Assembly (NCBI GenBank): GCA_019421345.1
Contig: JAHZFL010000008.1
Span: 1 to 64,000, forward strand
DNA from: Roseburia sp.
GTDB taxonomy: Bacteria > Bacillota > Clostridia > Lachnospirales > Lachnospiraceae
Length of the DNA stretch: 64,000 bases
Direction of reading: 5' to 3'
Shown: piece by piece, positions 34,793 through 43,874 of the stretch
Layout: every line of letters starts with the position of its first letter
Position numbering within the stretch: the first letter of the stretch is position 1
Program-made: the position numbers and the translations under genes
The notes under the pieces: model-generated
Databases searched by the model: none
The model's input: the letters and a program-made list of their open reading frames with translations, nothing else
Told to the model about the DNA's origin: nothing

Positions 34793-35728
34793 TTATTTCT
34801 CGCCTGCGGCAACCTCTGTGACAGATTTTACCAGACCTGCGATTCCCTGAATCTCTGATGGAATAATAATCTTTGTCGCTTTGCCGTCCGCTGCTTTCGC
34901 AAATGCTTCCAAGCTCTTTAGCTGAATCACGCTCTGATCGGGAGCAGCTTCCTTGATCATGCGCAGACCATCTGCATTCGCCTGTTGAATCTTAAGGATG
35001 GCTTCCGCCTGTCCCTCCGCCTCACGGATAGTCGCTTCCTTCTTTGCCTCCGCTCTAAGGATCGCCGCCTGCTTCTCTGCTTCCGCATCCAGAATTGCAG
35101 ACTCTTTATTTCCCTCTGCCACAAGCACGGTCGACTTCTTCTCGCCCTCTGCTCTAAGAATCGCCTCTCTCCGTTCACGCTCCGCCTTCATCTGCTTCTC
35201 CATTGCATCCTGGATTGCAGCAGGAGGAATAATATTCTTTAACTCTACGCGATTGACCTTGATTCCCCATGGGTCTGTGGCAACATCCAGCGTTGCGCGC
35301 ATCTGCGTATTGATGGTCTCTCTGGAGGTAAGTGTCTCATCCAACTCCATATCACCAATGATATTACGCAGCGTGGTTGCTGTCAGATTCTCGATCGCCA
35401 TAATCGGATTCTCTACGCCGTAGGTGTAAAGCTTTGGATCGGTAATCTGAAAAAACACTACGGTGTCAATCTGCATCGTTACATTATCCTTTGTAATAAC
35501 CGGCTGCGGCGGGAAATCCACCACCTGCTCCTTTAGCGTAATCCTCTTAGCAATCCTGTCGATAAACGGCATTCTGATGTGAACGCCAACCGACCACGTT
35601 GCCAAATATCCGCCCAAACGCTCCACAATATAGGCATGTGCCTGTGGTACGATTTTAATACAAGAAGCCAGAACCAGCAGTGCCAAAACAATCATTACGA
35701 TCAATGCTCCAACAAGAAAAAATCCCAT
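34793..35728 (-). CDS. SPFH/Band 7 domain membrane protein (stomatin/slipin-like)
   Basis: 311 aa. An N-terminal membrane helix (about 3-27) is followed by the Band 7 domain (QAHAYIVERLGGY, VDFPPQPVITKDNVTMQIDTVVFFQI) and an Ala/Glu/Lys-rich coiled coil (about 190-260). Such proteins assemble on membrane microdomains. The exact role is unknown, though QmcA-like partners often work with membrane proteases. Monocistronic. Confidence 0.92.
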   Translation of the reverse strand: MGFFLVGALIVMIVLALLVLASCIKIVPQAHAYIVERLGGYLATWSVGVHIRMPFIDRIAKRITLKEQVVDFPPQPVITKDNVTMQIDTVVFFQITDPKLYTYGVENPIMAIENLTATTLRNIIGDMELDETLTSRETINTQMRATLDVATDPWGIKVNRVELKNIIPPAAIQDAMEKQMKAERERREAILRAEGEKKSTVLVAEGNKESAILDAEAEKQAAILRAEAKKEATIREAEGQAEAILKIQQANADGLRMIKEAAPDQSVIQLKSLEAFAKAADGKATKIIIPSEIQGIAGLVKSVTEVAAGEK

Positions 35729-35790
35729 ATACGCTTCCTCCCTTTTCTGCCCTAGATCATTTCCTATGCTTATATTTTCTATTTGTAAGT

Positions 35791-35819
35791 ATATTACTAT
35801 ATTTTACTCCAAATTACAA
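35791..35819 (-). promoter_or_regulatory. Sigma-A-type promoter of the SPFH gene
   Basis: Minus strand TTGTAA (35819-35814), 17-bp spacer, TAATAT (35796-35791). It abuts the terminator of the preceding wall hydrolase gene. Confidence 0.55.
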
Positions 35820-35820
35820 G

Positions 35821-35855
35821 AACAGCCGAAAGAAATCTGTGTTCTTTCGGCTGTT
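35821..35855 (-). terminator. Intrinsic terminator of the SleB-like gene
   Basis: A perfect 14-bp stem (AACAGCCGAAAGAA / TTCTTTCGGCTGTT) with a 7-nt loop, about 100 bp past the stop codon. Both flanks are T/A rich. Confidence 0.75.
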
Positions 35856-35919
35856 TCCCTTGATTATTTATTCTGCTATAGCGTGGAATATCTCGCGCTC
35901 CATCCGCAGTCCTTATCTT

Positions 35920-35959
35920 AACAACGAGCGACACGCTTCGCGAGCCGCTCTTATGTCAA
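35920..35959 (-). repeat. 40-bp dispersed repeat, copy 2 (inverted relative to copy 1)
   Basis: Reverse complement of 21241-21280 with one difference. Its first bases coincide with the stop codon of the SleB-like gene (35956-35958), so the repeat supplies the gene's last bases and its 3' trailer. Confidence 0.85.
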
Positions 35960-37182
35960 TAAAAGACATGATTTCCAATCACAACTCCCGGATGACCGGA
36001 GGATGCTCTGCGGAAACTCATCGCGCCTCCTGTATTATCCATTCCGTTGATCGCCTCCTGCGCTGCCTGAAGACAACTGGATTTTACGCCGTTTGAGATT
36101 TTATTAGCAACATAGCCTTTTCCTGCCGGAGGGAACTGTCCTGCCTGATAGATCACCTCATAAATAGATCCCGGATACCTTCCTGATCTTACACGGTTCA
36201 TCACGACTGCTCCGACTGCAAGCTGACCCTCATAAGGCTCATTGCCTGCCTCACACTGAATCAGAGCTGCAAGCAAAGTAACATCATCTACCGATGCCGC
36301 CACCGATTGATTTTGCACTGTACCTTGACTTTGCACCTGTGAAGCAGCCGCTGCTGCTTTCTCCTCCTCGGCGCGTGCAATCGCTGCCTGCTCCTCCTCA
36401 ATCGTTATCGCTTCTCCAAGCGCCATTTCCGTCGTAACATATTCTGCACTGACATAGCCTGTTTCTCCGCCATAGGAAACAGCTACCCAGCCGTCTACTG
36501 CTGCTGCCTCCGTATCTACGGTCAACGTCGTTCCGGTAGATACTGCCGCGATCACAGAGCCATCGGTACTTGCATCTCTCCTGATCCTAAGTCCGTTTGC
36601 CTGAATATCCGCTTCCATATCGAAGTTCGCCGCCGCATAATTCATTGCATCCGTGCCAAACAGACAATAGGAATTCATCACATATCCGTCTACATTACCC
36701 GATACAATATGTGTCCAAACATCGCCGCGCTCTACAATATCTGCGACTGCTCCTCTGTAAAGCTTTCCTACGATCTCTGAATTTTCATCACCGGAAGCCC
36801 TGACATAAAGGAACTCCTGCACATCCGCCATCAAACGATTCTGCCAGGCAAGCTCCTCCTCTGACACCGGCTCTGCGACCGGTTCCGGCGTCACCGGCAC
36901 TTCCGGCTCCGGTGTTTCTGCCGCCGCAACCAACTGGGTTGTCGTATGCTCCACCTCGACTGCCGCTTCTTCCATATCCGTAAGCGCCGCTGTCTGCATC
37001 TGATTGAGCGGAACAACCACCCCCGCTGTTCTCCCTGTAGCTAAGTCCGTCCTTGCCTCTGCTTTAGTGGATACAGCGGCTGCTTCCGCTGCAACCTGAT
37101 CCGCAGATGCTGCGACTGTACTCATCGTTACCAGTAATCCGGAAATCACGATGCCTCCAATCGCTCTCCTCTTTAAACTCAT
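35956..37182 (-). CDS. SleB-like cell wall hydrolase with SH3b domains
   Basis: 408 aa from the ATG at 37182 (GGAGG 6 nt upstream). A signal peptide (IGGIVISGLLVTMSTVAASA) leads to a Glu/Pro/Val-rich linker (about 90-115), two SH3b-like domains (about 115-180 and 190-260) that probably bind peptidoglycan, and a C-terminal hydrolase 2 domain (LLAALIQCEAGNEPYEGQ with the catalytic Glu, then VVMNRVRSGRYP). The family includes spore cortex lytic enzymes, but in vegetative cells such proteins remodel wall. It has a consensus promoter and a long leader with WalR-like motifs. Confidence 0.92.
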   Translation of the reverse strand: MSLKRRAIGGIVISGLLVTMSTVAASADQVAAEAAAVSTKAEARTDLATGRTAGVVVPLNQMQTAALTDMEEAAVEVEHTTTQLVAAAETPEPEVPVTPEPVAEPVSEEELAWQNRLMADVQEFLYVRASGDENSEIVGKLYRGAVADIVERGDVWTHIVSGNVDGYVMNSYCLFGTDAMNYAAANFDMEADIQANGLRIRRDASTDGSVIAAVSTGTTLTVDTEAAAVDGWVAVSYGGETGYVSAEYVTTEMALGEAITIEEEQAAIARAEEEKAAAAASQVQSQGTVQNQSVAASVDDVTLLAALIQCEAGNEPYEGQLAVGAVVMNRVRSGRYPGSIYEVIYQAGQFPPAGKGYVANKISNGVKSSCLQAAQEAINGMDNTGGAMSFRRASSGHPGVVIGNHVFY

Positions 37183-37282
37183 AGAATCCTCCATCGGTGT
37201 TACCTTATTATTGAAATAGTGTTACACCTTTGTGCTATTTTATTCGTATTTATTACAATTGTTACGGATTTATTACAGCGAA

Positions 37283-37311
37283 ATTATAGCAAAACGTTTG
37301 TTTTTTGTCAA
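37283..37311 (-). promoter_or_regulatory. Perfect consensus promoter of the SleB-like gene
   Basis: Minus strand TTGACA (37311-37306), exactly 17 bp, TATAAT (37288-37283): both hexamers match the sigma-A consensus fully. The leader of about 95 nt (37183-37276) contains repeats of TGTAATAAAT(A/C)CG, resembling the TGTWAH-N5-TGTWAH motif of WalR. Confidence 0.75.
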
Positions 37312-37321
37312 GCATTTGCTT

Positions 37322-38668
37322 CTAAAGTCTTTTCAAAAGCTCCTCTCTTGCCTTCTCATAGCCCGGTTTTCCAAGCAATGCAAACATATTTTTTTTGTAG
37401 CTCTCCACTCCCGGCTGGTTAAACGGATTTACACCAAGCAAGTATCCGCTTATCCCGACAGCAAACTCAAAGAAGTAGAATAATTCCCCTAAATAAAACT
37501 CGTTCTGTTCAGGGATCGTCACCATCAGATTCGGCACATGACCGTCCGTATGGGCAAGAATCGTGCCATTCATCGCACTTTTATTCACAAAGTCCATATC
37601 CTTTCCGGCTAGATAATTTAAACCATCAAGGTCTACCGGCTCCTCATTTAACACAACCGACTCTCTGGACTGTTCCACATTTAGCACTGTCTCAAACATG
37701 ATTCTGGCGCCGTCCTGAATAAACTGTCCCATCGAGTGCAGGTCTGTCGTCAAATCGACAGACGCAGGGAACAGTCCCTTTTGATCCTTTCCTTCGCTCT
37801 CGCCGTAAAGCTGCTTCCACCATTCTGCTACATAATGCAGACTTGGCTCATAATCTGCCAGCACCTCGACGCTCTTTCCCTTGCGAAGCAAAATATTGCG
37901 GATCGCTGCGTATTGCAGTGCATCATTCTCGGAAAACTCCTGCTCCAGTGCAAGACGTCTCCCCTCTGCAGCCCCCTCCATCAAGCGGTCAATATCTGCA
38001 CCGCTGACTGCAATCGGTAAGAGTCCGACTGCTGTAAGAACAGAAAAACGTCCGCCAACGTCATCAGGAACAACAAACGTCTCATATCCTTCCTCGGTCG
38101 CAAGATTTTTTAACGCTCCCTTTTCCTTATCTGTCGTCGCATAGATCCTTTTTGCCGCACCCTCCTTGCCATACTTCTTCTCAAGCAGCTCCTTAAATAC
38201 GCGGAACGCAATCGCAGGCTCAGTCGTTGTTCCTGATTTTGAGATAATATTAACCGAAAAATCCCTGTCACCGATCACATCTGTCAAGCCCTTTAAATAT
38301 GTGCCGCTGATGCTGTTTCCGGCATAGTAAATCTCAGGAGTTTTCCGAACCTCTTTCGGGAGATTATTGTAAAATCCATGTCTTAAAAACTCTATCGCCG
38401 CCCGTGCGCCAAGATAAGAGCCGCCAATTCCAATCACTACCAGCACCTCTGAATCCTGCTGAATCTTTTGGGCAGCCTTCTTGATTCTTGCAAACTCATC
38501 CTTATCATAGTCTACCGGAAGGTCAATCCATCCCAAAAAATCATTCCCTGCACCCGTTTTTGCCACAAGCTGCTCCTTTGCATCTGCGACCAGTCCGCTC
38601 ATGTAAGAAACTTCTTCCTCGCTGATAAACGTCGAAGCTTTCCCATAATCAAAAGATACTTTTCCCAT
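37322..38668 (-). CDS. pgi: Glucose-6-phosphate isomerase
   Basis: 448 aa, the compact bacterial form. It interconverts glucose-6-phosphate and fructose-6-phosphate in glycolysis. Sugar phosphate motifs [14 protein letters not shown] and [13 protein letters not shown], then [16 protein letters not shown] and a Lys-containing [13 protein letters not shown] near the C-terminus are all present. The ATG at 38668 has AAAGGAGAG upstream; the frame opens earlier at 38716. Monocistronic. Confidence 0.97.
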   Translation of the reverse strand: MGKVSFDYGKASTFISEEEVSYMSGLVADAKEQLVAKTGAGNDFLGWIDLPVDYDKDEFARIKKAAQKIQQDSEVLVVIGIGGSYLGARAAIEFLRHGFYNNLPKEVRKTPEIYYAGNSISGTYLKGLTDVIGDRDFSVNIISKSGTTTEPAIAFRVFKELLEKKYGKEGAAKRIYATTDKEKGALKNLATEEGYETFVVPDDVGGRFSVLTAVGLLPIAVSGADIDRLMEGAAEGRRLALEQEFSENDALQYAAIRNILLRKGKSVEVLADYEPSLHYVAEWWKQLYGESEGKDQKGLFPASVDLTTDLHSMGQFIQDGARIMFETVLNVEQSRESVVLNEEPVDLDGLNYLAGKDMDFVNKSAMNGTILAHTDGHVPNLMVTIPEQNEFYLGELFYFFEFAVGISGYLLGVNPFNQPGVESYKKNMFALLGKPGYEKAREELLKRL

Positions 38669-38705
38669 GTGATACTCTCCTTTGTCCCTAAAATTACTTA
38701 ATTTA

Positions 38706-38734
38706 TATAAAATCATTAAGCACTATTTTATCAA
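38706..38734 (-). promoter_or_regulatory. Sigma-A-type promoter of pgi
   Basis: Minus strand TTGATA (38734-38729), 17-bp spacer, TTTATA (38711-38706), about 35 nt before the ATG. Confidence 0.5.
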
Positions 38735-38758
38735 ACCACCGACCGTCCCGCAAGTATT

Positions 38759-39109
38759 TCAGGGAAATACCTCGTCCAGCACTTCCGAAAGCAGTTTTTG
38801 CTGCTCCTTCGTCTGTTCCTGCTCCTGTAATACCCGCACACCCATTTCATCCGAGGGCTTTTGCACGTCATCGGCCGCCTGCACAGCAGGTGCATTTACA
38901 CCTTTGCCATCTCCCCGTGAAAGCTCTGATAATTTCTGATTTTTCTGCGTGTTTTTCACCGCTTTTGTATTTCCTGCAATCCCCTGTATCAGTTTTGAGA
39001 TTCTTCTTATCCTATGTAATGTGAAGATCACAAGCACTGTAAGAGCTCCACACCAGAGCAGCGCTATTTCCTGCGCATACTCAATAATAAATGAAACTGT
39101 CTGCGTCAT
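38759..39109 (-). CDS. Small single-pass membrane protein, unknown
   Basis: 116 aa from ATG 39109 (GAGAGG ahead; ATG 39115 is an alternative). One hydrophobic helix at about residues 8-30, followed by a basic HRIRRISK stop-transfer segment and a charged, Gln/Glu-rich cytoplasmic tail. I recognise no family. It has its own promoter and precedes pgi on the same strand. Confidence 0.65.
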   Translation of the reverse strand: MTQTVSFIIEYAQEIALLWCGALTVLVIFTLHRIRRISKLIQGIAGNTKAVKNTQKNQKLSELSRGDGKGVNAPAVQAADDVQKPSDEMGVRVLQEQEQTKEQQKLLSEVLDEVFP

Positions 39110-39159
39110 ACACATTACCTCTCTTTCCTGCCCCGGCTCTTGTCCGACAGGCTGTTTCT

Positions 39160-39187
39160 ATTATAAAATAATTTTACAATTTGGAAA
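39160..39187 (-). promoter_or_regulatory. Promoter of the small membrane protein gene
   Basis: Minus strand perfect TATAAT (39165-39160) with TTTCCA at 16-bp spacing (39187-39182); the -35 is weak. Confidence 0.45.
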
Positions 39188-39297
39188 GAGAAATCGTGAT
39201 ACTTTTTAACGCAATTTGCGACATATTTTTCACGTGACAGATTATCTTGCAGTACTTTTTTATTTTATTCCTTATTGCTGAATTTACAAGTCTTTTC

Positions 39298-39326
39298 TTG
39301 ACTTTTAGACATAAGGGTATTATAAA
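39298..39326 (+). promoter_or_regulatory. Sigma-A-type promoter of murG
   Basis: TTGACT (39298-39303), 17-bp spacer, TATAAA (39321-39326), about 36 nt before the ATG at 39362. Confidence 0.65.
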
Positions 39327-39361
39327 TAGGGAAGTAGAATCATCGGAAAGGAATACTGATT

Positions 39362-40441
39362 ATGATGAAAAAGATTGTAATGACCGGAGGAGGTACGGCA
39401 GGGCATGTGACTCCGAACATCGCCCTGATTCCAGCCTTGCGGGCAGAAGGTTATGATATTTCCTATATTGGTTCTTATGACGGAATTGAAAAGCGGCTGA
39501 TCGAGGAGCAAAATATCCCCTATTATGGAATTGCTTCCGGAAAGCTGAGACGCTATTTCGATCCGAAAAACTTTTCAGACCCATTTAAAGTATTAAAAGG
39601 TTATCGCCAGTCCGTCAAGCTCCTAAAGCACCTGAAGCCGGATGTTGTATTTTCCAAAGGCGGCTTTGTGTCCGTGCCGGTCGTACTCGCCGCACGACAC
39701 TGCAGGATTCCGGCTATCATCCATGAATCGGATCTGACTCCGGGACTTGCAAACCGCATCGCTATTCCGCGTGCCACAAAGGTCTGCTGTAATTTCCCGG
39801 AAACGCTTTCCTATCTCCCGAAAGAGAAGGCTGTTTTAACCGGATCTCCCATTCGTCAGGAGCTCCTTACCGGCAATGCGGACGCGGCATTTTCCCTATG
39901 CGGCTTTACAGAGCGCATAAAACCGGTTATTTTGATTATAGGAGGAAGCAGCGGCGCACGCTCAATCAATACCGCAATCCGCGGTCTGCTTCCAGAGCTT
40001 ATCAAGAATTACAATATCATCCACCTGTGCGGAAAGGGAAACCTAAGCCCCGACCTAGACACAGTTTCCGGTTACGCACAGTTTGAATATGCAAACCGGG
40101 AACTTGCCGATATGTTTGCCCTTGCAAGCCTTGTCATCTCTCGTGCCGGCGCAAACGCTATCTGCGAGCTTCTTGCTCTGCGCAAGCTGAATATACTGAT
40201 CCCTCTGCCCGCAGCAGCCAGCCGCGGTGATCAGATATTAAACGCAAACTCCTTCCGTACGCAGGGCTTTAGCTATGTGCTGGATGAAGATGAGCTTGCA
40301 AACACAACTCTACTGGAAGCCATCGAGCATGTATTCCAGAAAAAAGATGCCTATTGGAATGCGATGAAGCAAAGCCGGATGGGGAACTCCATCGAGACAA
40401 TCATCGACTTGATCAACAGCGCAGCCGAAGGCTCTCACTAA
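39362..40441 (+). CDS. murG: UDP-N-acetylglucosamine transferase MurG
   Basis: 359 aa; adds GlcNAc to lipid I to make lipid II on the inner membrane face. The N-terminal TGGGTAGHVTPN loop, FSKGGFVSVPV, HESDLTPGLAN, IIGGSSGARSIN and SRAGANAICELLAL (UDP-sugar site) mark the family; the residues after DLTPGLAN are GT28-typical. It is unusual in standing alone with its own promoter instead of lying in a cell-division (dcw) cluster. It ends before a large hairpin facing the HIT gene. Confidence 0.95.
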   Translation: MMKKIVMTGGGTAGHVTPNIALIPALRAEGYDISYIGSYDGIEKRLIEEQNIPYYGIASGKLRRYFDPKNFSDPFKVLKGYRQSVKLLKHLKPDVVFSKGGFVSVPVVLAARHCRIPAIIHESDLTPGLANRIAIPRATKVCCNFPETLSYLPKEKAVLTGSPIRQELLTGNADAAFSLCGFTERIKPVILIIGGSSGARSINTAIRGLLPELIKNYNIIHLCGKGNLSPDLDTVSGYAQFEYANRELADMFALASLVISRAGANAICELLALRKLNILIPLPAAASRGDQILNANSFRTQGFSYVLDEDELANTTLLEAIEHVFQKKDAYWNAMKQSRMGNSIETIIDLINSAAEGSH

Positions 40442-40443
40442 AA

Positions 40444-40507
40444 GCAGCCGGGGTTTGACCCATGTATGATTCCTTTGACGACAAAGCTACATATCTCAAA
40501 CCCCTGC
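40444..40507. terminator. Long multi-part stem-loop between convergent murG and HIT genes
   Basis: GCAGCCGGGGTTTGA is mirrored by TCAAACCCCTGC, with inner pairings ATGTA/TACAT and CTTTG/CAAAG around ACGA. It can serve as a terminator for both convergent genes, though T-runs are poor. Confidence 0.5.
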
Positions 40508-40522
40508 TCAAAGAATCTGGCT

Positions 40523-40942
40523 TTATTCACATTGAAGCGTGTCTCTGATCTCCCGCATCTCCTCCTCTGAAAACGTCTCCTTTGTCCACATAAGCATATC
40601 CTGATTTTTCGCGTTCCGGTAGCGTGGAATTAAATGCATGTGAAAGTGAAATACCGTCTGTCCCGCCACCTCATGATTATTCTGCAGAAGGTTAAATCCG
40701 TCGCAGTTTAAAACCTTCGTCATGTGCATCGTCAATTTCTTGGCAAGCTTCATCGCCCTTCCGGCAAGCTCTGCATCAATCTCATAAATATCCGCATAAT
40801 GCTCTTTTGGCAAAATCAGAGAATGTCCCTTTGACGCCGGCGCTAAATCAAGAATTACCCGGAACTCATCATCTTCATAAATCGTATTAGACGGAATTTC
40901 TCCCGATGCAATTTTACAAAAAATGCAATTTGTCTCCTTCAT
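40523..40942 (-). CDS. HIT-family nucleotide hydrolase
   Basis: 139 aa from ATG 40942 (GGAGG 7 nt upstream). An N-terminal Cys pair (CIFCKI), ILPKEHYADI and the histidine triad HFHMHLIPR mark a HIT protein of the Hint/YcfF group, which cleaves nucleoside phosphoramidates or dinucleotides. Small housekeeping protein, monocistronic. Confidence 0.94.
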   Translation of the reverse strand: MKETNCIFCKIASGEIPSNTIYEDDEFRVILDLAPASKGHSLILPKEHYADIYEIDAELAGRAMKLAKKLTMHMTKVLNCDGFNLLQNNHEVAGQTVFHFHMHLIPRYRNAKNQDMLMWTKETFSEEEMREIRDTLQCE

Positions 40943-41002
40943 CTCGTCCTCCACTTATTTTAATAAAAATTACACTTGTCGAATTTTGTTGTACTGTTCC
41001 TA

Positions 41003-41031
41003 TTGAACTTCATAGTCATTAATGTTACACT
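41003..41031 (+). promoter_or_regulatory. Possible promoter of the orphan kinase gene
   Basis: TTGAAC (41003-41008), 17-bp spacer, TACACT (41026-41031). Confidence 0.4.
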
Positions 41032-41085
41032 ATATCGTGATTATTCATCCTTAACCGTTTCATTAGATAGAAAGCAGGGGTCGTC

Positions 41086-41733
41086 GTGTTAAGTAATAAT
41101 GATTACCTTAATATTTTTCATGAAATTAAAAATTCCATCACGCTTGTAGGCAGTTCCTTACAGTTGGTTGCAAAAAAACATCCAGAGGTTGTGGATTTCG
41201 ATTATTGGCATGAGGCAATATCTGAGATCAACTTTCTCAAAAATATGGTAACGCAGCTTTCTTCTGCCCGTCTATGCGACCAACTTAATATTATGCAGGT
41301 AAACATCTACTCCTTTATCCAGCAGATCATGCGCACCATCCATACATTTTCATGGAATGATTTTACCTGTAATGTAATCTTAGATGAGGACATCCCTCCC
41401 GTAGAACTTGATCCCCAACTGCTGAAGCAGGCAATTTTTAACATTATCAAAAACGCCTGTGAAGCGATGAATCATGATGGAGTTGCTACACTCCATGTTT
41501 TCTGTGTCAATGATTCACTTAAAATTACTGTCACAGACCAAGGCGGAGGTCTGGACTCTGCCCTTGCAGATACGATCTTTCAGCCTTTTATTACCTCTAA
41601 AACAGGCGGAAGCGGACTGGGTCTTGTGATTACAAAGCAAATTATCGAGGCGCATCACGGCACCATAAGCTGTGAATCCCGCCCTGGCGACGGATGCACC
41701 TTCACAATTTCACTTCCTCTTATGCAAAACTAA
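41086..41733 (+). CDS. Orphan soluble histidine kinase without sensor domain
   Basis: 215 aa starting with GTG at 41086 (GCAGGGG upstream). The phosphoacceptor motif FHEIKNSI places His12 almost at the N-terminus. The ATPase domain follows with FNIIKNACEAM (N box), TDQGGG and GGSGLGLVITKQII. There is no membrane helix, PAS or other input domain, and no response regulator gene nearby, so the input must come from a partner protein. The family resembles NtrB-like cores. Its end overlaps the opposite FMN reductase gene by 14 bp. Confidence 0.88.
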   Translation: MLSNNDYLNIFHEIKNSITLVGSSLQLVAKKHPEVVDFDYWHEAISEINFLKNMVTQLSSARLCDQLNIMQVNIYSFIQQIMRTIHTFSWNDFTCNVILDEDIPPVELDPQLLKQAIFNIIKNACEAMNHDGVATLHVFCVNDSLKITVTDQGGGLDSALADTIFQPFITSKTGGSGLGLVITKQIIEAHHGTISCESRPGDGCTFTISLPLMQN

Positions 41734-42712
41734 ACAGAGAATCCAGCATTCTTAAAATCTTAAAGTTTCCCTTCGCCGTCATCTCTCCGGTCATAAATGC
41801 TCGCTGGAAGGTCATCCTTCCGGCGATGATCGACTCCATGACCTCGGGACTAAGCTTTGCATAAATATCAATATTTTCTTCCTGCCCATAGCTGATCGTC
41901 AGGTTGTCCTGATTTACCTCAACAAAGAGCGGTTTCTTCTTATCTGTCAGCAAAAACAAATAGCGTGCATGAAAATCCGGCTGCGGCGTGAAGCGCTCTC
42001 TAAACTGCTCAATATACGCAGATTCCTCGTCCTGATTCGCCTTTCCCATCATATCCTTAAACATCGATGCAAGCTCTTTAATATCCTCTTTCTGCTGCTT
42101 GACATAGCTGTCATCCGATACATACTTTGACAACTGCTCACTCTCCTGCGGTGTGAGCTCCATCTGCGGCGTGCGAAGGACACTCTGCTTTACAGCAAGG
42201 TTGCTTGTCGGAAGGCTTTTCATCTTCTGGGAAATCGTGCGATAAAGATTCTCTGCCTTTTTCTCAATGATCACTGTATAATCCTGATTCATCTCAAAGC
42301 TTACAAGCTCGTCCACATAACCACTAAGTCCCGAACACGGCAGCCCACCGAGAATCTCCCACGCATTGGCAAGCGTCATCTCACCTTCGCGCTCTCCATA
42401 AGTCGTAGACATTACAACCGGCTGCATATAGGTCTTTTGAATTCGCTCCTTGTCCCCATACAGCCAGCATGCATCCAGAAACTGCTGCATATATCCGCCG
42501 ATTCCGAGCCATTCGACCGTTGTTGCCAGAATGATCCCGTCTGCATCCTTCATTGTCTGCGGTAATGTTGCAATCTCATTCTTGTGCTCATAGATATTGA
42601 TGCGTTCCACAGTTACACGAAGCTCCCGCAAAACTTCCTCCATCTTATTTAACACATATATGGTCGGGTCATCCAAAAGTCCCCGGCCGCCATAATAAAT
42701 ATTTACTTTCAT
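41720..42712 (-). CDS. NADPH-dependent FMN reductase fused to an SCP2-like domain
   Basis: 330 aa from ATG 42712 (GGAGG upstream). Residues 1-165 form a flavodoxin-like fold (KVNIYYGGRG, DGIILATTVEWLGIGGYMQQFLD), followed by a linker (about 165-230) and a C-terminal SCP2 sterol-carrier-type domain (about 240-330, ARYLFLLTDKKKPLFVEV, ending in FKILRMLDSLFSF). The fusion suggests a reductase that binds a lipid or other hydrophobic substrate. The reaction is unknown. Confidence 0.8.
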   Translation of the reverse strand: MKVNIYYGGRGLLDDPTIYVLNKMEEVLRELRVTVERINIYEHKNEIATLPQTMKDADGIILATTVEWLGIGGYMQQFLDACWLYGDKERIQKTYMQPVVMSTTYGEREGEMTLANAWEILGGLPCSGLSGYVDELVSFEMNQDYTVIIEKKAENLYRTISQKMKSLPTSNLAVKQSVLRTPQMELTPQESEQLSKYVSDDSYVKQQKEDIKELASMFKDMMGKANQDEESAYIEQFRERFTPQPDFHARYLFLLTDKKKPLFVEVNQDNLTISYGQEENIDIYAKLSPEVMESIIAGRMTFQRAFMTGEMTAKGNFKILRMLDSLFSFA

Positions 42713-42765
42713 CTGCTGCCTCCATTTATATTCTCTCTCTAGTATATAAATTTTTCCCTCTAAAA

Positions 42766-43791
42766 TCAATCTTTTTGCCGTTTTCTATGCCATAAAATAG
42801 CCGCAGCCGAAAATCCGCTGAGCAGACCGCCGATATGTGCCCAATTATCGACTCCTTCCGAAGAAAACCCAAAATAGATCATCAGTGCGATCGAAAACAT
42901 AAGCCTTTTTGCTGTAATTCCTTCCAAACGCCCTCTGTTAAAAAGCAGCAGCCACAAAAATCCCCCAATCACGCCATATACTGCGCCGGAAGCTCCTGCA
43001 GAAATCGCATACTGCCCGGTAAGCAGCATAACTGCATAGGAACAAAGACTTCCTCCCAGCAGAGAAACAACATAGATCGCAAACATCCGAAACCGCCCCA
43101 CAATGTGCTCCACCCGCTCACCGATTCCGTACAAAATCAGCATGTTATTGATCAAATGCGCCGTTCCAAAATGCAAAAAGCCAGCGGTAAAAAGTCTCCA
43201 CCATTGATGATATTCCGCTACAAGCGGCGGGTACATCGCCCCAAACCTAAGCATCAAACCACTATCATAAGTGCTCCCGAACATTTCTATCACCAAAAAT
43301 ATCAATATATTCACCGCGATAATGGATGCTGTCACATAGGGAATCACAAAATGTGCGCTCCCCGCCGCTAAAGGCTTCGCTTCCAGCAAGGTTCTTAGAC
43401 CATAAAATTCTCCAGGCTGATTTTCATAGATCATCACCCGCCCATTCTGCGGAAAATACCCCCATACATTCCGGCAGACAGAACAAAGAATGCGTATCTG
43501 CTCCGCTTCCCCTCCGAGCAAAAGAGTCAAAGCCTCTACCTGATATACGGGAAAGCCCTCCGGAAAATCCCCCAAGACCTGTGTGGGATGATAAAATTGA
43601 TTCATCACCCACTGCTCTGTCTGATATTTTTCCTGCGCCGTCATCGCATAGCCGTGCGTCTGGTCTACCGTTATCACTGTATAAAATCCTTCACGGTAGT
43701 ACCTATAATAAACCTTTATTTCTTTCCGCTGTCCCTGCAGCATACGGTATCCTGCATCCCAAAACATCTGCTCTAATTGTCTGTCTGCCAT
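42766..43791 (-). CDS. Rhomboid-family intramembrane serine protease
   Basis: 341 aa. A cytosolic N-terminal domain (about 1-145) leads to six or seven membrane helices. Conserved NMLILYGIGERVEHI, catalytic Ser268 in GASGAVYG and catalytic His319 in NWAHIGGLLSG are intact. It resembles YqgP/GluP, which cleaves membrane proteins within or near the bilayer. It lies upstream of the FMN reductase with 53 bp between and may be co-transcribed. Confidence 0.93.
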   Translation of the reverse strand: MADRQLEQMFWDAGYRMLQGQRKEIKVYYRYYREGFYTVITVDQTHGYAMTAQEKYQTEQWVMNQFYHPTQVLGDFPEGFPVYQVEALTLLLGGEAEQIRILCSVCRNVWGYFPQNGRVMIYENQPGEFYGLRTLLEAKPLAAGSAHFVIPYVTASIIAVNILIFLVIEMFGSTYDSGLMLRFGAMYPPLVAEYHQWWRLFTAGFLHFGTAHLINNMLILYGIGERVEHIVGRFRMFAIYVVSLLGGSLCSYAVMLLTGQYAISAGASGAVYGVIGGFLWLLLFNRGRLEGITAKRLMFSIALMIYFGFSSEGVDNWAHIGGLLSGFSAAAILWHRKRQKD

Positions 43792-43874
43792 CTATTTCGT
43801 CCCTTTAAACATTTTTCTACCGTCATTATAGAGATTTCAGTGACAGAATGCAAACATCTCATGCGCTGTTTTTC

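Noticed and set aside
34793..35423. Frames opposite the SPFH coiled coil
   Set aside because: They mirror the repetitive Ala/Glu/Lys coding sequence and carry no independent signal.
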